DNA of 64,000 bases from UTCHB3 sp964625575 (GTDB taxonomy: Bacteria > Bacteroidota > Ignavibacteria > Ignavibacteriales > Ignavibacteriaceae): NCBI GenBank assembly GCA_964625575.1, contig CAZVBQ010000003.1:62001-126000 (forward strand), read 5' to 3'. Positions 8,536 through 18,237 of the stretch are shown piece by piece. The notes below the pieces were generated by a model. The model saw only the letters and a list, made by a program, of their open reading frames with translations. It made no database searches and was not told the origin of the DNA. Made by a program: the position numbers and the translations under genes. Position 1 is the first letter of the stretch. Each line of letters opens with the position of its first letter.

Positions 8536-9675
8536 TTACTTTTCGATAACCCTGACGGCAGCTTTCACCACCGCCCTGTAAATACCATCAAGATCTATCT
8601 GATCAATACACTCGAGGTTGTAGGGGCAAGTCTTCTTCCAACAAGGGGCACATTCAAGGTCTTTAGGGTAGAACATCACACCGTGATCATAGAGGTCGAT
8701 CTCCGTCCAGCAACTCAGTCCGAACCACGAAACAATATATTTTTGAAGCGCGATTCCCAGGTGCATACCGAATGAATCACCTGTTACGACAATATCAGCG
8801 AGGGATTCGTAAACAGCACCCATTCTTACCCCCTCATTTGTAGGGGTGTTTATAACCTCAAGGGGAAACGCGTTTGCAATCTCAAGATTACGGGCTCTAT
8901 CTTCCGGACCACCTAATAACATTACTTTCAGATCGGTTTCTTTTAGTATCTGCTCAATAATCCAGATGTGCTGATCAACTCTCATTTTCTTGTTCGGAAA
9001 CAGTGTGGAGCACCCGGTGTTGAAGCCTACCACGGTATCTTTTTCGTGAAATCCATAACGGCGTTTTATCTGGCGGGCCTTCTCTTCCTCTTCCGGTGTT
9101 AGTGAGAAGACGTATCTCGTTTTTTCATACTCGAGATCGAGCGTTTCGGCCACATATTCCTGCTTGGTTTTTCTATTGACTCTGAATTTAAGATGATCAT
9201 CAAGTCCGAGCATGTAATTGTAGTTGGCACCGTCATTTACGGGGACTATCTTGCCGTCCCCGTTCAAGCCAAAACCCTTCTTTTCAGTTGCTTGAACAGA
9301 ATTCAGCAGCGCCGCCGCCTTGTGCGATTTGTCAAGATTTGCGGCTATATCAAACTGCATGTTCCGGAGAATATTAATTGATTCCGAATTGTAAATGAAT
9401 ACCTTGTCAAGCAGCGGATTGTTCGCGAGAAGCGGCGCCGAAAGTTTCTCCGTGATCCAATAGATTGAAGAGACGGGGTACTTCTTTTTTAACAGTGGAA
9501 GCTGGGCAGTCGACATCAACACGTCACCCATGGCATCAAGGTTAATGATCAATATTTTCGTACCCATCGGGATGTTTTCCTTGCATCCTTGCTCAAGGCA
9601 GTTATGCCCGGGAAAACATGGTTTGTAACCATTGAAATGCTTACAATCGGGAATTTTCATAGAGTTTAAGCTCAT
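8536..9675 (-). CDS. Glycosyltransferase family 9 (heptosyltransferase-like), Cys-rich at both ends
   Basis: A 379-residue GT-B fold protein of the LPS heptosyltransferase family. The core starts at KILIINLDAMGDVLMSTAQL (about 40-59); GFNTGCSTLFPNKKM and VVTGDSFGMHLGIALQKY mark the C-terminal sugar-nucleotide domain. The N-terminus carries four cysteines (CKHFNGYKPCFPGHNCLEQGC spacing: Cys11, 20, 26 and 31) and the C-terminus another four (CAPCWKKTCPYNLEC, about 340-354), suggesting a metal or Fe-S site. Starts at 9675 and 9660 are possible; either overlaps the upstream GT9 gene. A role in lipopolysaccharide or another surface glycan is inferred. Confidence 0.85.
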   Translation of the reverse strand: MSLNSMKIPDCKHFNGYKPCFPGHNCLEQGCKENIPMGTKILIINLDAMGDVLMSTAQLPLLKKKYPVSSIYWITEKLSAPLLANNPLLDKVFIYNSESINILRNMQFDIAANLDKSHKAAALLNSVQATEKKGFGLNGDGKIVPVNDGANYNYMLGLDDHLKFRVNRKTKQEYVAETLDLEYEKTRYVFSLTPEEEEKARQIKRRYGFHEKDTVVGFNTGCSTLFPNKKMRVDQHIWIIEQILKETDLKVMLLGGPEDRARNLEIANAFPLEVINTPTNEGVRMGAVYESLADIVVTGDSFGMHLGIALQKYIVSWFGLSCWTEIDLYDHGVMFYPKDLECAPCWKKTCPYNLECIDQIDLDGIYRAVVKAAVRVIEK

Positions 9676-10738
9676 TCGTTATAAATGGTTCAAATTTTTC
9701 AATTACTTTGGTAAATCTAACGTCCTTCAATGAAGGCTCTTTGGTAACTATTGCTTCGTACCTCGTTTTATAAGGGTACCAGATCACATCCTCAGTATCA
9801 TATTTTACGTACAACCCAAACACCGGGACACCATAAATCGACGCTAAATGGACTGTCGCCGTGTCCGGACTGAATAACAGGTTTAACTTCCCGATCATCG
9901 CGCAAAATTCACCGAAATCGGGGGTGTAGTAAGTTCTTTCCGAGCGAGGGTCTATCTCAAGCGCCAGATTTATATCGCGGGTTGAACAGAGTAACAGATA
10001 TTCAACCTGCCTCTCCTTCAGAAATTTAAGAAGATCCCTGAAATTCCGGGTTCCCCAATATCGTGCCAGACTTCCGGCCGAGATATTGATTCCAACCACG
10101 AATTTATCACAACCGAATTTGGAAGCGAAATATTTTGAGACTGTTTCATCATTCTCAACTGTCGGGAAGTACCTGATAACCCCGTCTTCTTCCGTTGTCG
10201 CAATTGGAGTGCCATCATTGCCCGCGAACAATCTTGCCAGAGCCAATGATCGCTCAATCACATGGTACTTTTTCGAGTCGGGTCTCGCTATCGTGTGGGT
10301 AAAGATACTTCTGTTACCTCTTTCCAGACCGGCTATCTCTTTTATCTTCAACTTTGAGATAATGAAGCTCGCCGTCACAGACACATCATCATGCAGATCG
10401 ATGAATGCTTTGAAGTTTCCACTGTTTAATTTTCTGATGATTGATTTCGTGCCGTTGGTTCCTTTTTCGAAGATCAGCACCTGATCAATATCGGGGTTGT
10501 TTCTGAAAACGAAATGGTTGTGCCTGTCAGCCACCACGGTTATCGAACAGCCTGTAACTTCCTTTAACTTATGCAGAAAGGGGGTAACTACAAGAGCGTC
10601 ACCAATCCTGTTCAATCTGATACAGGCAACTTTATCACCGGGCGACAGTTCGATAATACTGTTCAATTTCTTCTTGTGTCCCCGAAGAAGAACCCAACGC
10701 AAAAACAGATTTTTGAAGAATATTTCTACTTTTTTCAA
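9641..10738 (-). CDS. Glycosyltransferase family 9 (heptosyltransferase-like)
   Basis: A 365-residue GT9 protein. The N-terminal Rossmann domain has DKVACIRLNRIGDALVVTPF (about 34-53) and the C-terminal domain has INISAGSLARYWG and LLFSPDTATVHLASIYGVP. The start is a TTG at 10738 that overlaps the stop of the upstream gene as TTGA; there is no Met before the catalytic core, so the TTG is likely real. It lacks the C-terminal Cys cluster present in both neighbours. It is the middle of three tandem GT9 paralogues and probably acts in the same surface-glycan assembly. Confidence 0.85.
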   Translation of the reverse strand: MKKVEIFFKNLFLRWVLLRGHKKKLNSIIELSPGDKVACIRLNRIGDALVVTPFLHKLKEVTGCSITVVADRHNHFVFRNNPDIDQVLIFEKGTNGTKSIIRKLNSGNFKAFIDLHDDVSVTASFIISKLKIKEIAGLERGNRSIFTHTIARPDSKKYHVIERSLALARLFAGNDGTPIATTEEDGVIRYFPTVENDETVSKYFASKFGCDKFVVGINISAGSLARYWGTRNFRDLLKFLKERQVEYLLLCSTRDINLALEIDPRSERTYYTPDFGEFCAMIGKLNLLFSPDTATVHLASIYGVPVFGLYVKYDTEDVIWYPYKTRYEAIVTKEPSLKDVRFTKVIEKFEPFITNELKLYENSRL

Positions 10739-11769
10739 TTTCGGAACCGGATGCCGTTTTTGGCGATTATGGTTTCTATCTTTGTCATGATCCTTTCAAG
10801 TGGAAGATCGCGGAAACACTCATGATTCCTGTTACACTCTAACAAGTTACAACAGATGCAGTCGAGTTCATCAAGCCTTACAGTCTCGTGTCTCTCACCG
10901 AATGGACCTTGTAGTTTAGGGTCTGTTGGTCCATGAAGGGCCAACACCGGCACACCCAATGACGAAATAAAGTGCATAGGTCCGCTGTCGTTAGCAACGG
11001 CGAATTTGCATTTTAGCGCGAGTGCTCCCATCTGTAAAAATGTGCTTTCCGGAGCAAGTACCGCGTGTTCCCCCATCAGTGAGGCAATTTTTTGTGCTTC
11101 TTCCAGATCTCCTTTGCCCCAGAGAATCAGGTTTTTAACCCCGTATCTCCGGCTGATCTCCAGTCCGGTTTCGGCGAATTTTCCGGGATCACACCTCTTT
11201 GATGCCCATCCACCACCCGGAACGAGAGCAGCAAAATCAGTTCCGTTCCTGGTTGATGCAAAAAATTCCTCGGCCCAGAGCCGGTCAGAGCCCGGTACTG
11301 ATATCACGGGCTCCTTTGAGACCACGGGAATACCGATGCTCTCAAGAAATTTCAAGTGAAGGTCACCGGCATGATGAACACCTCTCTCAGGTGGGCCAAA
11401 AAGATTATAGGCATATCGCCTCCCCCTGTACGGGAAACCCGCCCTGAACCGTGCTCCACTGGCGAATGTCATCTGTGCTGATTTCGGATTTGAATACATG
11501 TCGATCACAAGATCATATTTTCGTTTCCTGATCAACATGATCTTTCTGAAGCTTTCCGCACTCCGTGAGCCGTCATAAACCAGCACATCATTAATTTCGG
11601 GAAGGTCTCTCAAGAGTGGCGCTGAAGGTTTTTCGGTCAGAAAATCGATCTTCGCGTCAGGATATCTTGTCCTGATATTTCTCAGCACAACGGTACTCAG
11701 AATAACATCGCCAATTCCTCTGAATTTGATCAGTAATATCCGGGAGACAGGGCTTTTTGGGGTTAGCAT
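10735..11769 (-). CDS. Glycosyltransferase family 9 (heptosyltransferase-like)
   Basis: A 344-residue GT9 protein and first gene of the minus-strand run. SRILLIKFRGIGDVILSTVV (about 9-28) is the acceptor-domain loop, and FAVANDSGPMHFISSLGVPV (about 255-274) is the family's donor-site motif with its conserved Asp-Ser-Gly-Pro. A C-terminal Cys cluster CICCNLLECNRNHEC (about 308-322) resembles that of the 8536 protein. The ATG at 11769 is preceded by AAGG, and 84 bp separate it from the divergent prmC. The substrate is not determinable; ADP-heptose is the family norm. Confidence 0.87.
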   Translation of the reverse strand: MLTPKSPVSRILLIKFRGIGDVILSTVVLRNIRTRYPDAKIDFLTEKPSAPLLRDLPEINDVLVYDGSRSAESFRKIMLIRKRKYDLVIDMYSNPKSAQMTFASGARFRAGFPYRGRRYAYNLFGPPERGVHHAGDLHLKFLESIGIPVVSKEPVISVPGSDRLWAEEFFASTRNGTDFAALVPGGGWASKRCDPGKFAETGLEISRRYGVKNLILWGKGDLEEAQKIASLMGEHAVLAPESTFLQMGALALKCKFAVANDSGPMHFISSLGVPVLALHGPTDPKLQGPFGERHETVRLDELDCICCNLLECNRNHECFRDLPLERIMTKIETIIAKNGIRFRN

Positions 11770-11853
11770 ATCTGATTTTCTAAACCTTGTTCATATATTT
11801 CACAGTTACAAATCTATAAATTCTGATCAAGTTATACAATTTTTGAAGTTCCG

Positions 11854-12717
11854 ATGCCTACCGTACTCGAAATACTGGATGTTTCTTCAAAGTTTCTCGA
11901 TGAAAAAGGGATAGAATCCCCCCGGCTGAATGCCGATCTTTTGATGGCTCATGTTTTAAAATGCAGACGCCTCGATCTCTACCTGATGTTCGACCGTCCC
12001 CTAAAGGAACCTGAACTGGAAGAATACAGGGGTTGCATAAGGCGACGAATTAAATATGAACCGCTTCAATACATTGTCGGAAATGTCGAGTTTTTCGGTT
12101 TAACGCTGGATGTGTCGCCCGCGGTGCTTATCCCACGACAGGAAACCGAACTTTTAGTTGACATTATTATCAACGAGAACAAGGGAAAAACCGGCCTGAG
12201 AGTAGTCGATCTCGGCACCGGAAGTGGAAACATTGCCATCGCTCTCGCTAAAAACCTCCCGGAAAGCAGTGTCACCGCGGTGGATATTAGTCCTGCTTCG
12301 CTGGAACTCGCCACTTCAAACGCGATAAAGAATGGAGTCGGGGGAATCAATTTCGTCTTTTCTGACATGACCCAATTCCTCCGCGACGCTTCCGACAAGG
12401 GAGATACCTTCGATCTGATCATCTCAAATCCGCCATACGTATCGGAGACCGACTACTCCGTTGTTCAGGAGGAAGTGGCAAAATATGAACCTTCGATCGC
12501 GGTAACTGACTTCTCTGACGGGTACAAGTTCCATAGAAATATCATCGGTAACACCACCTCTGTTCTCGGTAATGATGGAAAAGTTTACCTTGAGATGGCG
12601 CTTGGGCAGGATCAAAAATTGAAAGAACTGATGCAATCGGCAGGTCTCGCTGAAATTGAGATATACAAGGATTACAATAAGATATCGCGGTTCATTAAAG
12701 GGGTGATGCACAGATGA
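11854..12717 (+). CDS. prmC: Peptide chain release factor N5-glutamine methyltransferase
   Basis: A 287-residue SAM methyltransferase that methylates the GGQ glutamine of release factors RF1 and RF2. The N-terminal helical domain (about 1-80) is followed by a Rossmann core with RVVDLGTGSGNIAIALA (about 117-133) and the catalytic motif ISNPPYVSE (about 190-198). Length is normal. It is the first gene of a plus-strand run; its stop overlaps the dtd start as ATGA, suggesting translational coupling. Confidence 0.95.
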   Translation: MPTVLEILDVSSKFLDEKGIESPRLNADLLMAHVLKCRRLDLYLMFDRPLKEPELEEYRGCIRRRIKYEPLQYIVGNVEFFGLTLDVSPAVLIPRQETELLVDIIINENKGKTGLRVVDLGTGSGNIAIALAKNLPESSVTAVDISPASLELATSNAIKNGVGGINFVFSDMTQFLRDASDKGDTFDLIISNPPYVSETDYSVVQEEVAKYEPSIAVTDFSDGYKFHRNIIGNTTSVLGNDGKVYLEMALGQDQKLKELMQSAGLAEIEIYKDYNKISRFIKGVMHR

Positions 12718-13163
12718 GAGCGCTTGTTCAGCGGGTTTCAGAAGGCGGGGTTTACATTACGGATCCTCCCCACATTGCAGAGATTGGAAACGGAATGGTG
12801 ATTCTTCTTGGAGTAAAAGACGGCGATTCCGAACAGGATGTCATCTTCACAGCGGATAAATGTTCAAATCTTCGGATATTCGAAGATGATCAGGGTAAAA
12901 TGAATATCTCGATCAAGGAAACCGGAGGTGAAGTGCTGGTGATCTCCCAGTTCACCCTCTACGGCGAAACCGCCCGGGGTAACCGTCCCGGATTTTCACT
13001 CGCGGCTCGTCCCGAAATTGCCAATCTCCTCTATGAAAAATTTGTGGATCGAATGAGATTTAATTTGGGAAGTGAAAAAGTTAAAACGGGTGTGTTTCAG
13101 GCTATGATGTCCGTAAAAATAATTAATGATGGTCCCGTAACGCTCATCGTGGAATCAAAATAG
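12714..13163 (+). CDS. dtd: D-aminoacyl-tRNA deacylase
   Basis: A 149-residue enzyme that frees tRNA from wrongly attached D-amino acids (and glycine from tRNA-Ala). It starts MRALVQRVSEGGVYI. Both active-site signatures are present: ISQFTLYGETARGNRPGF (about 77-94) and NDGPVTLIVES at the C-terminus, where the Gly-Pro motif is the chiral selector. Length is the family norm. It overlaps prmC by 4 bp, and the next gene starts one base after its stop, so this is an operon of translation-quality genes. Confidence 0.96.
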   Translation: MRALVQRVSEGGVYITDPPHIAEIGNGMVILLGVKDGDSEQDVIFTADKCSNLRIFEDDQGKMNISIKETGGEVLVISQFTLYGETARGNRPGFSLAARPEIANLLYEKFVDRMRFNLGSEKVKTGVFQAMMSVKIINDGPVTLIVESK

Positions 13164-14108
13164 ATGCAAACCAAAAAATGCGATGGTTCGGTCGCTTTGA
13201 TATTCATCGACGGAGTAGGCATCGGGGAGCCTGATCCAGCTAAAAACCCCTTCTTCTCATACCCTTTCAAACTCTTTTCAGATATTTTCAACGAACCGCC
13301 TCAACCGGCAAATGTCCCTCTAAGAAGTGAAACCGGTGCCCTCTTCCCGGTCGACGCCGCGCACGGCTACCCCGGTTTTCCCCAAAGCGGAACGGGTCAG
13401 CTCTCAATTTTTGGCGGATTCGACGCGATTAAAGAATTCGGCGGTCACTTCGGACCTTATGCCCCCGTATCACTCGCGCATCTTATTCATGAGTCGAACC
13501 TGTTCAAGGATTCGATAAACCTGGGTTACTCGTTCAAATTTCTTAACGCCTACCCTCGCCCTTTTTTCAATTACCTCAGGAAAAATCCAAAGCGCTTGAA
13601 CGTCACCGCGCATTGCATGATCTCTTCAGGAATCCCCTTTAACAAATCATTGCATGTTCATAAGAAACAAGCACTTACCGCGGAAATCACAAACTATCGC
13701 TGGAAGCAGAAACTTGGCTTCAAGGTGCCTGCTATTACACCGGAGGAAGCAGCGGTTGTATTCAAAAGGAATCTTAAAAAGAGTGACCTCTCAGTCTTTG
13801 AATACTATCTCACCGACTATGCAGGACACAGACGATACGACGGACACGTACACGAAATTTGTGAAATTCTCGATAGATTTCTCTGTCATCTTATTGAAAA
13901 CTTCGACCATGAAGACGATACTCTTCTCATCTGTTCCGACCATGGAAACTTCGAAGATATTTCGATCAAAACCCACACTTTGAACCCATCACTATTCATG
14001 GCTTTCGGCAAACATTCCGTGGAAGCCCCCGAGCGGATAAAGAACCTCTCTCATATAAAGGATTTCATCTTCAGCATCCTGCAAAAAAATGAAAAAGCTA
14101 CGGCTTGA
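13164..14108 (+). CDS. Alkaline-phosphatase-superfamily metalloenzyme (phosphomutase/phosphodiesterase-like)
   Basis: A 314-residue protein of the metalloenzyme superfamily that includes phosphoglycerate mutase, phosphopentomutase and nucleotide phosphodiesterases. Metal-binding patches are visible at ALIFIDGVGIGEPDPAKNPF (N-terminus, first Asp), HRRYDGHVHEI (about 224-234) and LLICSDHGNFED (about 251-262, Asp-His pair). A Ser/Thr nucleophile in SGTGQLSIFGG (about 75-85) fits the superfamily. The exact reaction is unknown. The start abuts the dtd stop, and the last 20 bp overlap comEC. Confidence 0.75.
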   Translation: MQTKKCDGSVALIFIDGVGIGEPDPAKNPFFSYPFKLFSDIFNEPPQPANVPLRSETGALFPVDAAHGYPGFPQSGTGQLSIFGGFDAIKEFGGHFGPYAPVSLAHLIHESNLFKDSINLGYSFKFLNAYPRPFFNYLRKNPKRLNVTAHCMISSGIPFNKSLHVHKKQALTAEITNYRWKQKLGFKVPAITPEEAAVVFKRNLKKSDLSVFEYYLTDYAGHRRYDGHVHEICEILDRFLCHLIENFDHEDDTLLICSDHGNFEDISIKTHTLNPSLFMAFGKHSVEAPERIKNLSHIKDFIFSILQKNEKATA

Positions 14109-16596
14109 TGACCTGAAGCACTTCCCCGCCATTGTTGCCGCTCCCTCGCTGGCACTTGGCATTTATTTGAATGATCTCCATCCCCTCCCCCTCTGGTTTC
14201 TCATTCCCGCTTTCGCGGGGTCACTTATTTGGTTGACCACACTTGCCGTAAATGAATTGTTCAGAGTAGCAGCCCCACTAGCGGCAGCAACCGCATTTTT
14301 TCTTGGCGGTGCCCTGATTGTATTCTCCAATTCCGGATTCAATGCTGATCCTCTCGGAAAGATCAGGCAATCAGACGTGAATGTGACAACAGAAATCGAC
14401 GAGATAAGGGAATTAAACAGTGACCGGATATCCTTCACCGGATATGTCGCCGGAATCAGTTACGATACAACCTTCCGGGTCAGGAAACGAGCGATCAAAG
14501 AGAAGCACGTCAAAACAGTAAATGTAAAATTCGACTCTCCGGTTAAGTTAATTTTCGAATTGCGTGAACCGTCACCAACCTTGTTCGATGTATTATCAAA
14601 AAAAATGGCACCCGGCAGGTACATTGCTCTTTCCGGAAGTTTCTTCAAGCCTCTTGACCGCAGAAATCCGGGTGGGTTCGATCACGCAGCGTATTTAAAG
14701 CGACAGAAGATATCAGCATCTGTTTTTGTTTATGCTGATTCGTCGATTGGTGTCGCCGGTGATCCCGACCCGGTGCAAGGCACGATATTCGCGATAAGAC
14801 AGTCGATCGCGCGTAAAATAGATGAACTTCATGATCCCCAAACTGCCGCGATCATGAAAGGTTTGGTTATTGCCGACCGCGCTTCTATAGATCAGGAAAC
14901 CCTTAATAATTACATCGATACCGGCATCGCCCACATTCTCGCGGTTTCAGGGTTCAATGTTGGCATCATCTATCTCCTTTCGCTTCTGCTGTTTCAGAAA
15001 CTCAAACCTGTTAGCAGGAATGGAGAATTGGTGGCACGGCTTATCATTCTTTTCCTGTTTTTGATTCTCACTCAATTTCAGATAACAGTTGTCAGGGCCG
15101 TTGTGATGTTCGCTGTTCATTCCATCCTAAAATACAGCGGGCGGGAATCAAACAGCTGGAACACCCTTTCGCTCACCGCGATTATCACTCTGATCTATGA
15201 TCCACAAGATCTTTTCAGCACCAGTTTTCAACTCTCAGTGGCTGCGGTTTCAGGTCTCTTCATCGCTGAAAGAATGAAAACGGAATTTTTGCGAGCGATC
15301 TACCGGGGTATTGCTGAAGTGAAAGGGAAATCTCAACCGGCGCTCGAGAAGATAACCCACTCAGCGATATTCAGAAATGGTTTCGAACTGGTGACCGTTA
15401 CCATTCTGGTACAATTATTCATGCTCCCCTTTCTGATCGGATATTTTGGAAAGGTTACCCTGCTCTCAATTCCCGCAAACATCGTGGGAGTGCCACTATC
15501 ATCATTTATGCTGATCAACGGAATACTTACCCTCTTTTTTTCAATTTTCAGCACCGGGTTGGCATCAACCATCGCGGTGGCAAGCACTGCCGCCAATCAA
15601 ATCATCAACATTGTTACATCGTCACTACGATCCACCGGCTGGGGAAGCATTGAAATAACAGGTGGTACTGCCACGGAAGCGGTATTGTTTTATACTTTAA
15701 TACTGGTCGCCGCCGTGCTTATTGCCGTCGTACCTTCATTCAAGCGGCGAACCGTGATCATTCTCGCATGCTCCTTCGCGATAATAACATCACATTTCGT
15801 TTTGAGGAAACCCATTCTCCGGGATGGAAGAGCGTATCTGATCGCGGTGGATATTGGCCAGGGTGACAGTTTTCTCTTAAGAAATTCCACCGGAGAAACC
15901 TGGCTGATTGACGCGGGTCCCGTTTCAAAAAGATTCGACTCGGGTGAGAATATCATCAAACCGCTACTTAAACAGCTTGGAATCGATTCCATTTCTCTCG
16001 CTTTCATCTCACATTATGATAATGACCACTCCGGAGGTATTCTTTCACTCTACAAGTCAGGTATCATTAAAAAACTCGCGGTGCCACCGCCCGACACCCT
16101 CGTTGAGAATGATATCGCTTTCTTGAATATCTTCAGCCGCGCTAAGAAACCAATCATACTGAAAGACGGGGTTGTTTTCTCTGCCGGCGATATGAAACTC
16201 ACGGTGCATCTCAATGATCTGACGCCGGGCATGGAAAGCAATACCAGAAGCGCTGTGATGATGGTCGAGTTGAAGGGTAAAAAAATACTCTTCACCGGTG
16301 ACCTTGATAAAAAGGGGGAGAATTCTTTGATGAGAAAAATGATAAATTTGGAGTGTGATTTACTAAAAGTAAGTCATCACGGCAGCATCACCGGGACATC
16401 TCAAGCCTTTCTGGAGCAAACCAATCCTGAAATTGCACTGATCAGCGCTGGGGCAGGGAACAGATTCCGCCATCCCCACCCGGAAGTGATCGACAGGCTT
16501 GATGACGCCGGGATCAGAGTTTTAAGAACTGATCTCGAGGGTTGCTTTGTTATTCAGATAGATTCAAATAAAATTTTACAAATAGACTGGAGATAG
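14089..16596 (+). CDS. comEC: ComEC/Rec2-type DNA uptake channel
   Basis: An 835-residue polytopic inner-membrane protein. N-terminal membrane helices and a DUF4131-type region (about 1-200) lead to the competence domain (about 225-540, with HILAVSGFNVGIIYLLSLLL). The C-terminal metallo-beta-lactamase domain has VDIGQGDSFLLRN (about 587-599), the metal motif ISHYDNDHSGG (about 639-649) and VSHHGSITGTS near 758. In transformable bacteria ComEC carries single-stranded DNA across the inner membrane. Length is normal and the gene looks intact. It overlaps its upstream neighbour by 20 bp. No other competence gene is in the window. Confidence 0.92.
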   Translation: MKKLRLDDLKHFPAIVAAPSLALGIYLNDLHPLPLWFLIPAFAGSLIWLTTLAVNELFRVAAPLAAATAFFLGGALIVFSNSGFNADPLGKIRQSDVNVTTEIDEIRELNSDRISFTGYVAGISYDTTFRVRKRAIKEKHVKTVNVKFDSPVKLIFELREPSPTLFDVLSKKMAPGRYIALSGSFFKPLDRRNPGGFDHAAYLKRQKISASVFVYADSSIGVAGDPDPVQGTIFAIRQSIARKIDELHDPQTAAIMKGLVIADRASIDQETLNNYIDTGIAHILAVSGFNVGIIYLLSLLLFQKLKPVSRNGELVARLIILFLFLILTQFQITVVRAVVMFAVHSILKYSGRESNSWNTLSLTAIITLIYDPQDLFSTSFQLSVAAVSGLFIAERMKTEFLRAIYRGIAEVKGKSQPALEKITHSAIFRNGFELVTVTILVQLFMLPFLIGYFGKVTLLSIPANIVGVPLSSFMLINGILTLFFSIFSTGLASTIAVASTAANQIINIVTSSLRSTGWGSIEITGGTATEAVLFYTLILVAAVLIAVVPSFKRRTVIILACSFAIITSHFVLRKPILRDGRAYLIAVDIGQGDSFLLRNSTGETWLIDAGPVSKRFDSGENIIKPLLKQLGIDSISLAFISHYDNDHSGGILSLYKSGIIKKLAVPPPDTLVENDIAFLNIFSRAKKPIILKDGVVFSAGDMKLTVHLNDLTPGMESNTRSAVMMVELKGKKILFTGDLDKKGENSLMRKMINLECDLLKVSHHGSITGTSQAFLEQTNPEIALISAGAGNRFRHPHPEVIDRLDDAGIRVLRTDLEGCFVIQIDSNKILQIDWR

Positions 16597-16602
16597 TGTA
16601 GT

Positions 16603-17742
16603 TTGACAACAATCGGGTTCCTCGGCGGAGGCCAGCTTGCCAAAATGTCCGCGCTTGCAGCGTACCGGATGGGTTTTAAGGTAGCGGTTTTTGAATCAAA
16701 AGCAGATTCACCCGCCGGTATGATGACCAAACTTGACTTCACCGGCGACATGTCTGATGACAAAACCCTTGCGGATTTCGCGAGTGTTTGCGATATTATT
16801 ACACTTGAAAATGAGTTTGTAAATCCTGAGCGGCTGCGCTTCATCGAATCACTGGGCAAGCCAGTCTTCCCTTCCCCCGAAACCATTGAGCTTATTCAGG
16901 ATAAACTTATCCAGAAACAGACTTTAAAAAATCACGGGCTCCCAGTCCCCGGTTTTATCGCTTTATCCGGAAACGAGACATACGCGCAAGTAGCAGAAGA
17001 ACTTGGCACCTCGTTTATCCTGAAATCAAGGAAAATGGGCTATGATGGTTACGGGAACCACTTCGTCAGCAATGAGTCCGAAATGCTCGAGGGGATGAAG
17101 AAACTTACCGGAAGACACTCTTCGGTTATGGCGGAAAAAGTTGTCGAATTCACAAAAGAACTCGCGGTGATGGTGGCGGTAAATTCACATGAATTGGCAG
17201 CCTATCCGGTGGTTGAGACAATCCAGGAAGACCATATCTGCAAATTCGTGATCGCTCCCGCGGATATCCCCGGAGCTATTGCTGAGAAAGCAGCCAAAAT
17301 CGCTTCTGAAGCCGTTAAAAGCGTTAAAGGTAAAGGTATCTTCGGCGTGGAACTTTTCCTGACCGCCGAAGGAGAGATCCTGATTAACGAAATGGCACCA
17401 AGGCCCCATAATTCAGGACATTACACCATTGAAGGGTGCACAACTTCACAATTCGAGAACCACATCCGGGCAATCCTGGAACTGCCATTAGGACGGACCA
17501 ATCTTGTAAAACCATGCGCGGTCATGGTTAACACTCTCGGCAAACATGACGGTGAGGGGAAAATATTCAATTTGAGTGAAATTCTTTTCAAACCGGATGT
17601 TCACCTTCACTTCTACGGCAAGAAGGAATCACGAAAAGGACGTAAGATGGGGCACATTACAAAAATTGGTGACAACCCGGTAAAAATAATGAGCGAATTA
17701 ACCGAATTGGAGCGAAAAATTAGAATCGGAAAGGATAAATAG
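16603..17742 (+). CDS. purK: 5-(carboxyamino)imidazole ribonucleotide synthase
   Basis: A 379-residue ATP-grasp enzyme making N5-CAIR from AIR, bicarbonate and ATP in purine synthesis. The start TTIGFLGGGQLAKMSALAA is diagnostic. FILKSRKMGYDGYGNHFV (about 140-157) and INEMAPRPHNSGHYTIEGC (about 260-278) are the ATP- and substrate-binding parts. The start codon is a TTG at 16603, six bases after the comEC stop, with GGAG about 10 bp before it. purE follows without a gap, as expected for the next pathway step. Confidence 0.95.
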   Translation: MTTIGFLGGGQLAKMSALAAYRMGFKVAVFESKADSPAGMMTKLDFTGDMSDDKTLADFASVCDIITLENEFVNPERLRFIESLGKPVFPSPETIELIQDKLIQKQTLKNHGLPVPGFIALSGNETYAQVAEELGTSFILKSRKMGYDGYGNHFVSNESEMLEGMKKLTGRHSSVMAEKVVEFTKELAVMVAVNSHELAAYPVVETIQEDHICKFVIAPADIPGAIAEKAAKIASEAVKSVKGKGIFGVELFLTAEGEILINEMAPRPHNSGHYTIEGCTTSQFENHIRAILELPLGRTNLVKPCAVMVNTLGKHDGEGKIFNLSEILFKPDVHLHFYGKKESRKGRKMGHITKIGDNPVKIMSELTELERKIRIGKDK

Positions 17743-18237
17743 ATGAAAAGTCCATCCCCGCTTGTTGGAATTATAATGGGTAGCGATTCAGACCTCCCCG
17801 TAATGGAAGATGCCGCAAAGATTCTGGAAGAATTTGGTGTTGAATACGAGCTTAAAATTGTATCTGCTCACAGAACCCCCTCTTTAATGGCAGAATATGC
17901 CACTAATGCTCATAAACGGGGCATTAAGGTTATCATCGCCGGGGCAGGCGGCGCGGCGCACCTTCCTGGAATGACTGCTGCTTATTCGCCACTCCCCGTG
18001 ATCGGCGTTCCTGTGAAACTCAAATCGCTGGACGGGCTCGATTCACTTCTCTCGATCGTCCAAATGCCGGGAGGGGTGCCGGTGGCTACCGTGGCTATAA
18101 ACCAGGCCAAAAACGCGGGGCTCCTCGCGGTACAGATTCTGGCAACATCCGCCCCTGAACTGATGGAGCGGATAGTAGCCTACAAAAATTCCTTAAGTGA
18201 AATGGTGCTTGAGAAGAATAGAAAACTTGGGAGTTAG
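17743..18237 (+). CDS. purE: N5-carboxyaminoimidazole ribonucleotide mutase, class I
   Basis: A 164-residue mutase converting N5-CAIR to CAIR, directly after PurK in the pathway and the operon. GIIMGSDSDLPVMEDA (about 9-24) and KIVSAHRTPSLMAEYA (about 38-53, with the catalytic His) match class I PurE, and AGAGGAAHLPGMTAA follows. The ATG starts right after the purK TAG. The 3' end overlaps the convergent LD-carboxypeptidase by four bases (TTAG serves both stops). Confidence 0.96.
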   Translation: MKSPSPLVGIIMGSDSDLPVMEDAAKILEEFGVEYELKIVSAHRTPSLMAEYATNAHKRGIKVIIAGAGGAAHLPGMTAAYSPLPVIGVPVKLKSLDGLDSLLSIVQMPGGVPVATVAINQAKNAGLLAVQILATSAPELMERIVAYKNSLSEMVLEKNRKLGS

